Source: Citrus sinensis (taxonomy: Eukaryota > Streptophyta > Magnoliopsida > Sapindales > Rutaceae). From it: 64,000 nucleotides of DNA. The position numbers and the translations under genes are program-made. Position 1 is the first letter of the stretch, and each line of letters begins with the position of its first letter. Under the pieces are notes generated by a model. The model saw only the letters and a program-made list of their open reading frames with translations, was not told where the DNA came from and searched no databases. The stretch spans positions 17,114,501 to 17,178,500 of the forward strand of contig NC_068561.1 of the NCBI RefSeq assembly GCF_022201045.2, written 5' to 3'. Shown here in pieces: positions 21,575 to 32,831 of the stretch.

Positions 21575-24500
21575 TATAGTTTGCCAAGCCCAAGACCAGG
21601 CCCATATCTTATTTTAAAAGTTCAGGCCCTCTCAAAGCCCATCCAAATTAGGCGGGCTTTGGACGGGCCGGGCCTGGGCTTTTACAAATTTTTAAAATTT
21701 TTTTAATAAAAATATAATTTTTCAAAACATAATTATCCAATACATAATACTACAATAGGCTAAAAACTTAAACATAATTATCTAATACATGATTAGCCAA
21801 CACAAAATATAAAAATACTAACATCACAAGTACCATACACAACATACAAATCAAGTAATCAACCACTAATATAAAAAAAAAAAAACTAATCCAATATTTG
21901 CGGGCCATCTTCGTCCTCATCCTTCAATTCCTCGCCAGTAAAAATTTCTTCTTCAGGAACTCCACCTGATAAAAAAAAGTGTTAAAATAAATAATAAAGC
22001 AAAATAATTAGTAATTAATTTTGTAAAAAAATGTTTTTATACCTCTACTGCTAGTAGCCCATAACCAATGCTGAGAGCACATGATAGCTTCCAACGTGTC
22101 TGGATGTAGTCTACTTCGATGTGGACTCAATGTTCTACCTCCCGTACTAAAAGCCGACTCCGAGGCAACAGTTGTCATAGGTATGGCTAGCAAATCCTTG
22201 GCCATCTCCACCAAAATAGGATATTTACCTTTGTTCATCTTCCACCATTGTAAAACATCAAAATCTGGAGTTCTTTTTACTAAAGGATCCTCCAAATACT
22301 TATCTAAGTCGGACTTCGAACTAATAGGTTGATTATTTTGGGTTGCATATGCATCAAAATCACCCATATCATCTATATTATCAAAATCAATATGAGATTG
22401 GTCAAAAGGAACAACAAGTGCTGTAGAAGACTCACCAACAACACCATATCTCGTAGTTACGGATTTGGCCTCATAAAAATTCATCATTTCATCACAAAGC
22501 TCCCGCACTCTCTTAAGTTGATTTTCAAGGCCGACTACATAAATCTTCAGATAATAATAATTAATCAACATCATCTTGTATCTCGGATCAAGAATAACAG
22601 CCATGACTAATACCCCACTAATCTCATCCCAATACTTCAAAAATTTTCCAATCATGTTATCCGTCATATTCTTAACTGCAGGAACATCGGATGTTTGCCA
22701 CCCCTTCAATGCAATCATCATTTTACAAACCAATGGAAAAAAAAAGATTAGCAGTGGGGTATGTTGTACCCGAAAACATCTCAGTCAACTTTGAAAAATG
22801 CCTCAAATAATCTAGCATTTGCTTAGCCAACTCTCATTCCTCACTACTAGGCAAACACTTGTATTGTGGCTCAAGTGTTTGCAGTCGAGAAAAAACACTT
22901 TTGTACTTCACTGCAAGTTCAAGCATCACAAAAGTCGAATTCCATCTAGTTGGACAATCAAGCCCCAACTTTTTCACATCTATTTGTATTTGACGACATG
23001 CCAACTCAAACTTTTCCACCCGTTTTGGCGATGAACTCCAGTAAGATACACTGTCTCTAACACGTGTAATACCACTCTCAATCACCGACAACCCATCCTT
23101 CACAATTAAATTCAAAATATGAGCCGCACACCTCATATGAAAAAAAATTACCGCTCAATATCATTGACTCAATGGACAACAATCCCTTCAATCTTGCAAC
23201 CATCGCATCATTAGTTGAACAATTATCCAAAGTAACCGTGGATAACTTTCTATCTAGATTCCAATCCATCAAACACTTCACCAAAATTTGGGAAATGCAA
23301 TCAGCAGTATGTGGGGCTTGCACATATATAAATCTGTTCAAATTTAAATAAAAAATTTTTTAATTTAATAAAGTGCCTATGCTATACAAATTTAAATACA
23401 AAATTTAAATATTTAATAAAGTAAAAATACCTTAGAATTCGACTTTGCAAATGCCAAGAATTGTCAATGAAATGTCCTGTAACAGCCATATAACCTTTCT
23501 TTTGATTACAAGCCGTCCACATGTCTGTAGTAATTGCCACCCTACTATTAGTAATCTCCAACAAATTCATTGCCTTCCCCTTTTCAATATTATATATCTT
23601 AAATATCTCACTCTTTAAAGTGTTTCTGGACATATGCTTCACCAATGGATTGCAATAATCAACAAAATCTCTAAATGACTCATACTCCACAAATCTAAGA
23701 GGAAGCTCATGTTTAACAACAACTGTTGTAAGTTTTTGACGTGCAACCAATGGATCAAATTTCTGAATTCCAAGCTCACCACTTTCGGTTTTCACCAAGT
23801 GTTGCTTATTCTCAAAAACTTCTTCAATTGTCGGTTGATTAAAACCATGAATTTGTCTAGTATGTCTATTCAAATGACTAGTTCCCGACCCACAAGAAAG
23901 AACCGTTCCACAATGATTGCATTTTGCCTTTGATACACCACCAACATTTAGTTTTGTGAAATGGTCCCAACAATTTGAAACAACCCTCTGTTTTCTTTTT
24001 TTATCACTCCGCATTTCTTCTTGAACATTTTCTGACTCCACAGATGGATTTGAAGGCAAATTAGAAGATTCAGAAACATTTTCCATTATAAACCTATACA
24101 AAATTAAAGGAGATAAAATATTAAATTAATAAATTAATTAAGCTAAGTGTAAATGCAGTAAACGCATATTGCATTTACAAGCAAAGCAGTGACAGGACAA
24201 TAAATTTACAATGTCCAGAACTCCATACAGTATGTCAGTATCTATACAATGAAGACATCACCTTAATAGTTAATAGTTAATACAGGCTGAGAAAATAATA
24301 TGAATATGGAAATTAAACGCTCTGCAATTATAATATAAACACTCTGCAAAAAAATAACTCTACAAAAATAACAGCATGATCCAAATTTAAACACTCTGCA
24401 AAAATAACTTTGACAGAACAAATGCAAAGTTGCAAACTCTTATTTTGCTTTCAACGAAAATTGAACTTATCCAAATTTAGATGAACTCTCATTATCTAAT

Positions 24501-25347
24501 CAATTCTGTCATTACAAAATTTAGAACAACAAACAGATCAAAAAAAGCAACCTCCAGGCCTCCATCAAGTTGAGAGCAAAACGAATTCCTAAATTAGAGA
24601 CTGAACAAACTAAAGATAAAAAAGCAAACAAAGATGGAAAGAGAATAAACCTTGAATTTTAGATAATCGCGCGGCTGTGCTGGTGGGTGGGAGGAATCGC
24701 GCGGCTGTGCTGGTGGGTGGGAGGCACTGCTGGACACACGGGAGATGTTGTTGCTGCCTTGCTGGGTGGCTGGACGGTGGGTGGCTGGACGGTGGTTGAT
24801 GCTGCTGCTGCTGGAATCTGTTGCTAACTTGCTGCTGCTGCTGGACGGTGGGTGGCTGATGGTTGATGCTGGCTGGACGTTGTTGGAATTTGGAGATGCT
24901 CGCTGCTGTTGGCTGCCGGCGGCGAGAACAGTGAGTGAGAAGTGAGAACGGAGAGGTGAGTGAGAAGTGAGGGAACGAGGGATTTTCGATTTAGGGATTT
25001 TGTCACAGTTGAAATTGAATATTATAAATGTTTTCCTAGTTACACTTACAAGTTACAGACTCATGGTCACGGGAATGACTAATGAGGGATTTTTAATTGT
25101 TTTGTTTTAGTTTTTTTTTATTTTAATTTTATGATATATTAATATATTATACAGTTTTTTTTAAAAAATATATATATATTATTTATTATAAAGTCCAGGC
25201 TTAAACCTGAGTTTTTCAGTCAGGCCCTTGACTGAGCCCATATGTTATGGGCTTTGTTAATTATGAGCCCTTATCCATAATTTCAAGCTGCGGGCCGGAC
25301 TTAAAGCCCGCAGGCCTGGGTCAGCCCGGGCTTTTCTGCCAACCCTA
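21575..25347 (-). mobile_element. hAT-superfamily DNA transposon, 3.8 kb, nearly complete
   Basis: Read on the minus strand it begins tagggttggcagaaaagccc (25347 downward). The other end is a degenerate inverted copy, tatagtttgccaagccc (21575). Both subterminal regions are rich in gggccggg/gcccggc blocks, as in plant hAT elements. It encodes a BED-finger transposase with an hAT dimerisation domain. An 8-bp target duplication is not clear, which fits some age. The transposase leader region contains a perfect 30-bp tandem duplication (24665-24724) and GCT-rich repeats. A possible 5' UTR intron runs from about 24650 to 24093. Confidence 0.85.
21886..24086 (-). pseudogene. hAT transposase (BED finger, RICESLEEPER-like), disrupted
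   Basis: Exon 1 runs 24086-23431 (an in-frame ATG at 24101 also exists). A 97-bp GT-AG intron ends at 23334. Exon 2 runs 23333-22043. A second GT-AG intron is followed by exon 3, 21965-21886, ending in GPQILD and a stop. Domains: BED zinc finger (CNHC...HLNRHTRQIH), RNase-H-like core with TTDMWTACNQKKGYMAVTGHF and the ILNLIVKDGL and CPTRWNST blocks, and the C-terminal hAT dimerisation domain (WWKMNKGKYPIL, ASESAFSTGGR). Exon 2 carries three disabling changes: a one-base deletion in a T run near 23140, a TGG-to-TGA-type stop near 22834, and a one-base gain in a T run near 22740. Two lie in homopolymers, so assembly error is possible. It would bind and move hAT ends. Confidence 0.85.
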
Positions 25348-25624
25348 GATTGAAAACGAAGAATTGCTTGTAAGCAAAAAGCATTCGGAAGACAAGGGGT
25401 GAAGATTCGCGGAGCATTGAGTTTTTGTTGAGCTTTTGATGGCTAAGGGTATTTTGGTCCGTAGTCGGGTTTTGTACTTTTGTTGTTAGAAAAGTAAAAG
25501 TCGTTGGACTTGGGCTATGTTTGAAAATTATCCAAAGTTGGCCATTTTTTGTAAATTACTATATATATTCTAGATCTTCAAAGAATGCAGCTTTAAAGAA
25601 AAATATTAGTAAATAATTTTTAAA
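25348..25624. other. Intergenic, no gene seen
   Basis: Short AT-rich stretch between the hAT element and a decayed MITE. Confidence 0.35.
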
Positions 25625-25826
25625 GTGTAATGATACAATCATAAATTATTATATAAATTTATTTTATATAAATTAATGTAGTATAATAAAATTAATTAAA
25701 TAATAATATAAATTAATAAAAATAAATTATATAAATTAAATAATATTTAATTTAATTAATCTTATTATACCACATTAATTTATATCAAATAAATTTTTAT
25801 AAGAATTTACGACCGTATGATTACTC
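25625..25826. mobile_element. Decayed copy of the 202-bp Mutator-type MITE
   Basis: Same length and plan as the element at 2887-3088: ends gtgtaatgatac and gattactc, and the shared core block ataaattaataaaaataaat. Most differences from that copy are C-to-T or G-to-A. The flanking 9-mers atttttaaa (25616-25624) and atcttcaaa (25827-25835) look like one target duplication whose left copy also lost two Cs to T. Confidence 0.7.
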
Positions 25827-25978
25827 ATCTTCAAATGACGTAGAGTCGTTGACTGCCAATTAACGACCTCCTTTCTCCAGGTATGTCCCGAATACAAAAC
25901 CCAAAACCCCTAAACCCATAACTGTAAATTTTCCCAAACTTTCCATCACTTTCCCGAGAAAAAGGAAATAAAACCAAC

Positions 25979-26764
25979 ATGGCCACAAGACTTACCCACC
26001 ATCTCAGATCCCAATTTCTCAACGCCATCCGCCACAATCCCCGCCTCCTCTCAACCACCTCGGCAGCCGCCGCCACCACCTCAATCCCTAAATCTCCAGT
26101 GCCAATTCTCTCCCACCTCTCCGATCTCCGCCAAGTCCCCACCAGTACCACCAATTCCATCCGCTTCTTCTCCACTGCCCGCCGCTTCCCGGCCCGCCCC
26201 AACCGGGTCGATATCGGAGCCCGAGCCCGACAGATGCAGAGCCGCCGCCTCTGGACTTACGCACTAACCTTCAGCTGCATCGCCGGCTTCATAGTAATCG
26301 TCCTAAATAACTTTCAAGACCAATTAGTCTTCTACGTAACCCCATCTGAAGCCCTCGAAAAATATCAATCAAACCCCTCGAAAAACAAATTCAGACTCGG
26401 GGGTTTGGTGCTCGAAGGCAGCGTGGCCCACCCCGCCTCGTCGTCCGAAATGGAGTTCGTTGTGACGGATTTAGTTACAGATATTTTAGTTAGGTATCAG
26501 GGTTCGTTGCCCGATTTATTTAGAGAGGGACATTCCGTTGTTGTTGAGGGATTTATTAAGCCGATTACAGAAGAGATTAAGAATGTGAAATCGGAGAAGA
26601 GTGTTTCGGAGAATGCTAGAAGTAGAGATTGTTTCTTTTCAGCCACCGACGTTTTGGCTAAGCATGATGAGAAGTATATGCCTCAAGAAGTTGCGGCGGC
26701 GATTGAGAAGAACAAGAAGATGTTGGAGGAGCAGCAGCAGCAGGAGGGAGGTAAAGATTCGTAA
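25979..26764 (+). CDS. CCME: Cytochrome c biogenesis protein CcmE, mitochondrial
   Basis: Single exon, 261 aa. CcmE is the haem chaperone of system I cytochrome c maturation: it takes haem covalently and hands it to the CcmF lyase at the mitochondrial inner membrane. The N-terminus (about residues 1-85) is Arg/Ser-rich without acidic residues, as in a mitochondrial presequence. One membrane helix lies at about 91-112, followed by the OB-fold with YVTPSEALEKY, NKFRLGGLVLEGSVAHP, MEFVVTDL and LFREGHSVVVEGF. The haem-attachment His229 is in the HDEKY motif with Tyr233, matching the HxxxY rule. The C-terminus is a charged, Gln-rich helix. Its G+C is well above the flanking DNA. BAG4 lies downstream on the same strand, an adjacency I recall from Arabidopsis chromosome 3. 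Confidence 0.96.
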   Translation: MATRLTHHLRSQFLNAIRHNPRLLSTTSAAAATTSIPKSPVPILSHLSDLRQVPTSTTNSIRFFSTARRFPARPNRVDIGARARQMQSRRLWTYALTFSCIAGFIVIVLNNFQDQLVFYVTPSEALEKYQSNPSKNKFRLGGLVLEGSVAHPASSSEMEFVVTDLVTDILVRYQGSLPDLFREGHSVVVEGFIKPITEEIKNVKSEKSVSENARSRDCFFSATDVLAKHDEKYMPQEVAAAIEKNKKMLEEQQQQEGGKDS

Positions 26765-28369
26765 ATAGATTCATTTAATTATAATTGATTTTGATGGAAT
26801 TATACATGTATTTGATTGAATATTGGATATTTGGTGATTCTTTTGACGTGAGGAAGAGCTGAAGATGAATGTTGATGTAGTGCCACGTAAGTGGTTTTTG
26901 CACCGATTCTATCATTCTTTCCTCAATGATTTTGAGGGATTTTGAAATTTACATTGTTCTACTCATTAATAAAGGCTATGATTCAGAACTGGGGTTCAGG
27001 AAGTATGGAATTTGTGATGGTTGATTGCCATTCAACTAAGTTTAATTCGGTTTGTGAATCCTTTGTCTGTCGCATTATTGTCTTACTGATTGCTGGAATT
27101 AACTTTTGTGGGATCTGAGAATTCTTTGGCTGTTGGATTAGGTCTCATTGATTGCTGGAATTTATATTTTGTTGGTAGAAATATGAGCTTCGATCTGAGG
27201 ATTGGAATTTCGTGGTTGTCAGGCAAAAGTTTATATTCTTCTCTACGGACCTGATGAGGTGCGTGACTGCACGCCACCTGATCATAGTTCTTCTTCTCTA
27301 AGCTAATTTTTGTTCTATTTTATCTAACTTTAATGCATTTTATGAGGAATAGTCAGGAATGTGGGAAATTGGATCCGATGCCAGGTCAGGCAATTTCAAT
27401 TGTTTAGGCTGCAAGTATTTTAGGAAATTTTGTTGGCTGATCTTCAAATGATAAATGAATTGGGTTTTTCGCTTCTCTGTTTAACTTTGAGAAATCTTCC
27501 TTGTGAGGATGTTAGCCTTTGCTGAGTGTGAGCCCTCTATGCTTCAGTAGTAAAATGCAATGGATTTTTATCATTTTATTTCTTCAAATTACTTTACTGT
27601 GTTTATGAAGTTGTCAATACCAAACCTCATTGACAACTAAATATTAGTCCATTCTTTTGGAATGGGGTGTTTTTCCAATTTGCTGTGACTGTGAAGTATG
27701 TCTGGTTGTGATTGTCTAAATGTATCGAATAGGCAATCTGTAATGATTGTTGAAAATGCAGTTTAATTGTGAACTTATAAAGATGAGATTTTGCTATAGT
27801 GTTCCAAGAAATAGTTACAAGTTGGATTTGGATAGAGTTCCTGATCTTGAATGTTGAAACTGATATATGGAAAGCATCTGCAATAAGCCTAAGCCTAAGG
27901 CAATAGTATTGTTATGATTTCATGTAACATGATGTTAAAGGATATAACTTCTCGGCTTCTCGCAGCTTCAAGTTGCTTTCCTTCTCCAACTTCTAATTGC
28001 TGCAAATTCTCCGGCCACAGTTGGATAATCAGCTGTTTTGGGTGATGTTATGCATGTTTGTCCTTATCTTAATCTTTGTGGCTGTATTGTCCCTGTGTGG
28101 GTGGATTTCTCGGTAATACAAATACCTAGCAATCCAAGGATGAATTGGAAAACGCATATTTTTTCTGAATTATCAATTTTTTCAATAGAATCCTTAGCTT
28201 TGTTTATATAACTGAATATTGTTATTGATTTTTTGGAGAAATATCTTGCTCCTTGTCCTATACTGGAAACGGTTATGATTTCTCTGGACTTTGTTACTGG
28301 AATTTTAATTTATCAAGTTCCATAAACTGTAAACACTTTGCAATTAGTATAATGTGTGTGTGTGTCATT
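26765..28369. other. Intergenic downstream of CCME
   Basis: About 1.6 kb of moderately complex sequence without a coding frame that I can support. It may include a long 3' UTR or an unannotated non-coding transcript. A (gt)n run sits near 28352-28364. Confidence 0.35.
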
Positions 28370-28502
28370 CTCTAGTGAGAATACTAATAAAAAATTTTAA
28401 AAAAAACACAGATTTCAATATATTAACACACAAAAAAATATAATTTTCAATGTATTGAAATATGTATTTTTTTATATGTTAGTGAAATGTCCTCACTAGA
28501 AA
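28370..28502. repeat. Small inverted-repeat (MITE-like) element
   Basis: The ends ctctagtgagaat and cctcactagaaag are inverted copies. The interior contains a second pair of inverted blocks, tttcaatatattaacacac and caatgtattgaaatatg. No coding sequence. The family was not identified. Confidence 0.5.
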
Positions 28503-28693
28503 GACTATATATATATATATATATTTATCAAATCTATATGGGTTATATGTATGTTTCAGTTAGTGGAAGTATTTCTTTCATTCATGGTGACAAGATGATG
28601 CTGGCCATCTTGATTTTTGGAAAATTGAAGGTAAATATAGTATAGGTGTAAGAGCAAATTAACATATATTTGGTCATTTTAATGATATTGACA

Positions 28694-28853
28694 CCAACAA
28701 CTCCTTAGTTGAGTTGGTTGGCATTTCCTCACCTTACTTATAAGGTGGAGTGTTCGAGTATCCATAATTGTGGAGTAATATATGCATATTTCGAATACTC
28801 TAGCCTTACGCATAAGGGGAGGAGATGTCAACCAACTCAATTAAGAAGTTGTT
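28694..28853. repeat. Inverted repeat of a tRNA-like (SINE-related) sequence
   Basis: The left half reads aactccttagttgagttggt with a later gtgttcgagta block. The right half is its reverse complement with mismatches (accaactcaattaagaagtt). The halves contain A-box-like tagttgagttgg and B-box-like gttcgagt motifs in the spacing of tRNA-derived SINE heads. It looks like two SINE heads in opposite orientation, or a foldback that includes one. Confidence 0.5.
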
Positions 28854-29740
28854 ATTTTTAAAATTATAGCATATGAACAAATTAATGTGGTACATTATAA
28901 TTTGATTGTTATATGACTATAAATTTTACTTCATTTTAAGTAAAGTTATTTCTAACATCACTCTCAGAAGTTTCTTCCATATTTTTTTCGGTCATGTATT
29001 AAAATTTGTGCTTTTTTTTTTCAATAGCATTTCTACATTGTTGAAGTAAGAGAATTATTTTATATAAGTATTGACATAAAATTAATAATACTATACATGC
29101 ATATTTTTGTAAAATTCTTTATAGAATTATGGCTTTTCAATTATAATTTATTTATCCTTTCAAAAACAATATAATTTATTTTTACAAACAAATATGAAAG
29201 AAGGAAAAAAAATATATTTGTGTATCCTTTAATTTTTTTCAGCATGGTATCAAACATTATTCATACCGAAATAACAAAAATAAAGAGTTATCTTTTAATT
29301 TAATAATGTTTAACTTATACCATGTAGAGCCCATGCTCTCACAAGAGAGTAAGAGCATGGTTTGAGTCCCCATATTATAATTAATTTCCTTCATTAACTA
29401 TAGTATAATTGAGTAGTGACAGTCTTTTTTTTTTAATGTGAGTAGAATAGATGTCTATTGAATATTTATGAGGGTAATTGTCTAATTATAACATCAATAA
29501 TAATCTAATTAGTCTCTAGTAGAGTAGATATTCCTTAAATATTTATGAAGGTAATTGTCTAATTATAAATATAAGTAATAGTTTGATAATGCATTTACTA
29601 AATGGGAATAAGAATAGATTGAAATCGAAATATCTTGAAATCAGAATTAGAATAAATTTGTTTACTTAAATTGTAAGAATCGAAATCAGAATGAATTGCA
29701 TTCTTATTAATGTGTTTACTTTATTTAGCAATTGGAATGG
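28854..29740. other. AT-rich intergenic DNA with element remnants
   Basis: Near 29335-29380 a cccatgctctcacaagagag...ggtttgagtccc block again resembles a tRNA-derived SINE piece. From about 29585 the text (atttactaaatgggaataag, later tgtgtttactttatttagca) looks like the left part of an older MITE, interrupted by the Mutator-like pair that follows. Confidence 0.4.
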
Positions 29741-29750
29741 ATTGTTATAA

Positions 29751-30365
29751 GGGTAATTTTTAAAAACCTCCCCTGAGGTTTGGGCTTGTTGCAAGTAGAT
29801 GGCGAGAATTGATTTATTTGTAAAAAACCCCCTACCGTCAGTTAAGTTTAACATTGACCGTTAGTTGACCGTGCAAAGACAATATTACCCTTAACAATAG
29901 TTTGTAAACGAAAATAACTAAAAAAAAACCAAAATTATTGGTGCAAAAAGCACAAACCCTATTTTTTGATAATTTTATCCTTGTTAATTCTAAAAATTTA
30001 CAATATCATAGTTAAAGATTATGACTATTTCATTTTTAAATTTTTAATTTTATCTTTCTTGTAGGAATTTTAAGGAAATATCAATAATTTAAAGAGGATT
30101 TTTTAATTTTTTAATTTTAACTTTTTTATAGAAACTTTAAGAAAATATCAATAATTTAAAAAGTGTAAAATAGCTAATAATTTTGATTTTTTTTTTAGTT
30201 ATTTTCGTTTATAAACTATTGTTAAGGGTAATATTGTCTTTGCACGGTCAACTAACGGTCAATGTTAAACTTAACTGACGGTAGGGGGTTTTTTACAAAT
30301 AAATCAATTCTCGCTATCTACTTGCAACAAGCCCAAACATCAGGGGAGGTTTTTAAAAATTACCC
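29751..30365. mobile_element. Mutator-like MITE with ~190-bp terminal inverted repeats (E1)
   Basis: The termini are gggtaatttttaaaaacctc and its inverse. The arms 29751-29940 and about 30175-30365 differ at only a few positions. A 10-bp repeat attgttataa stands on both sides (29741-29750 and 30366-30375). Long TIRs with a 9-11 bp duplication are typical of Mutator-like elements. The 230-bp core is AT-rich and non-coding. It abuts the related element E2. Confidence 0.88.
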
Positions 30366-30376
30366 ATTGTTATAAA

Positions 30377-31827
30377 GGGTAATTTTCAAAAACTTCCCCT
30401 GAGGTTTGAGGCTGTTGCAAGTAGATGGCCAAGATTATTTTATTTGTAAAAAAGCACATGCCATCAGTTAAATTTTCTGTTGACTGGTAGTTGACTTAGA
30501 AAAGACTATATTATCCCTAGTGACAGTGCACTGAGATCCTTTGCAACTCTCTTCAGTCAACTAGCAAGAAGTTGAGATTAAAATAGCAAAAATTGTGTGC
30601 TGCCACCCGTACAACCCTCTAAAACATCATTTTCCAGGTCAAGATCACTAAAGTACAGTACACCAGTTTCATTTCTATGCTTGATAGTTCTCGCAGGAGA
30701 AGTCCTACCACTTAAATGGATCAACGAATCAACACACGAAGAAGATGAAACACCATCCTGCTGATAATCATCTTCCCCAAGCAGTAAGCAAGAAGATTCA
30801 GATGATTCATTCGAAAACAGAAATTCCATATGATGACCATATTTTTCTGATGGAGAAAACTGCTGAGCTGGAGCATATTTTTCAACCACCAAAGACACTC
30901 CAGGAGAATCTATTAAATTAGAATTTATCTGGGATAAAGCACCATAAGAGCAAGTTGTTGTGGAGCCATCGGCTTGAATCATAGAATTGCAGTCTGAATC
31001 ATCAACAGACTCTTCAGAGCATGTATCAAACTTTTTGTTAGAGGCCGCAACAGAGTTTTTCTACAAAGGATGATGTAAAATGTCAGAAACGCAATGAAGC
31101 AGATTCACCAGGAAAACAAAAATAAAATCTCTTACAACCAATCTTAGATGTTGAACTCAAAAATAGTCGTTCCCTTAAAGCAGACGCCAAAAGAAGGAAA
31201 AAAAAAAAAACTTCTTCGATTTAAGGAAAAAGCTAAAACTCTTTACCTTCTTGAGATCTGCCGTTAAAACTCGGTCTGAGTTGAGATTAGCATTACTCAA
31301 AAATCTGCGTTGCGACTGCTCCAACCTTCTCCGAATGCATCCAACATTATCTGTAGGCATAGCAACCGTACAAGTGACCTTATCAAAATCTGGAACCTGT
31401 GACAAAACTTGTCAGTACTCAGCTTGTATTTCAAATTGACTAGAGAACAATCTTCGTATGTAGTGATGCATGTGTAAGAATACATGCTTCTGAGGCAAAT
31501 GGACAGAGTGATCATACAAATCTTACATTTAATTGCCTTGACCTTGCTTTCTTTGAAAGGGATCGTATACACATACACGACTCAGAAAACGCCGTCCATT
31601 TTTGCTATTTTAATCTCAACTTCATGAGATGTTTGCTAGTTGACTGACTGAAGAGAGTTGCAAAGGATCTCAGTACACTGTCACTAGGGATAATATAGTC
31701 TTTTCAAAGTCAACTACCAGTCAACAGAAAATTTAACTGACGACAGGGAGCTTTTTACAAATAAAACAATCTTGGCCATCTACTTGCAACAGCCTCAAAC
31801 TTCTGGGGAGGTTTTTAAAAATTACCC
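30377..31827. mobile_element. Pack-MULE-like element carrying a captured gene fragment (E2)
   Basis: The TIRs 30377-30592 and 31598-31827 are roughly 90 percent alike by eye. Their outer tips match those of E1 (gggtaattt...cctcccc). The target duplication is attgttataa on the left and atgttataa at 31828-31836. No transposase is present. The interior of about 1 kb (30593-31597) has higher coding complexity on the minus strand, with two in-frame exons split by a GT-AG intron. That is the hallmark of gene capture by Mutator-like elements. Confidence 0.82.
30578..31396 (-). pseudogene. Captured host-gene fragment inside Pack-MULE E2
   Basis: Exon A is 31396-31247, preceded by a tcacag acceptor and followed by a gtaaagag donor. 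It encodes 50 residues beginning VPDFDKVTCTVAMPTDNVGC. Exon B starts at 31060 after ttgtag and encodes 160 residues in the same phase, with Ser/Asp-rich text such as SCLLLGEDDYQQDG and YFSDLDLENDVLEG. The last residues (QFLLF) and the stop come from the terminal repeat itself, so the frame is a host-TIR chimera. There is no convincing start: the 5' exon or exons of the parent gene seem to be missing, or only a non-coding part lies upstream. I do not recognise the parent gene. Whether the fragment is transcribed is unknown. Confidence 0.6.
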
Positions 31828-31837
31828 ATGTTATAAA

Positions 31838-32829
31838 TTACTAAAATGCTCTTTGTTAATTGTTGTCCATAATATTATTTGTATATATTATAATAACTAT
31901 TATAAGAAAAAATAAGAAAATTATCTCCATATCATCTCTCTTTTGTCATATATATATATATATATATATAACAATCACAGAATTTTGACATGTTCTCTAC
32001 AACATTTTTGTTTCTAAACTTATATCAACCAATCACTTTGACACTAACATATCCGTTAAATAATTTAACTAAAATAACTGTTTTACCCTTAGATGAATTA
32101 AAAGACTATTTTATCCTATAAAATTTTAAAAAATAAAAATTATAATAACAAGAATATCCCTAAATTTAATAAAATAAATAAATCCCATAACCCAATATGT
32201 TAAATTTTGTAATTATAATTTTTTATTTATCAAAATTTAAAGAAAGCTTTGAATGTTAATTTAGTTTGCACTAGATAAAGGTTGGCATGCACACTACAAA
32301 AAAAATTATAATTACAAAAATAGAAAAATGAAAAAAATTATCAATATATTTTTAATACAATTTAATAATTTTCAATATCCGACATGTCATAAATTGATAA
32401 ATATATTTTAGTTATTTAGTTAAATATTAATAATCATACTAAGAAATTAGTATTGTATATCATTTGAAAACAATAAATTTTAAAACAAATTAAAGTGAAA
32501 GTAAATTTTTGGGTATTTTGATTTATTCATCTTATGAGTGTAAAATAATCATAATGAATTTATATTAAAAGTAACGTTAATAGTCAAATATTAATAAAAT
32601 AATATAATCACATAAACTAAGAATGAACTTAATTGATTAATTCTCTTGATTTACTTTTTTGTTTAGATTTTTCAAAGATTTATTATAATAATTTTCTAAG
32701 GTAAATTTCTGCGGGCTGGAAATATCACCGTCCAAATAAATAATGGGTGAGGTACCGTACAAGATGCTTTTTCTTCATGGATAGATGACCGACGAAAAAA
32801 TAAATAAAACGCCACCGGATCACCGTTTA
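31838..32829. other. AT-rich intergenic, upstream of BAG4
   Basis: Contains a (ta)n microsatellite near 31949-31970 and otherwise AT-rich DNA. It may include the right half of the older MITE split by E1 and E2 (attactaaaatgctctttg). No gene seen. Confidence 0.4.
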
Positions 32830-32831
32830 TC

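Noticed and set aside
25831-26202. 123-codon minus-strand frame over CCME
   Set aside because: It is the antisense shadow of the CCME presequence region, which is GC-rich and stop-poor.
31945-31972. (ta)n tract as a possible regulatory site, with similar runs at 28505, 37910 and 57680
   Set aside because: Ordinary microsatellites in AT-rich plant DNA. There is no positional link to a promoter.
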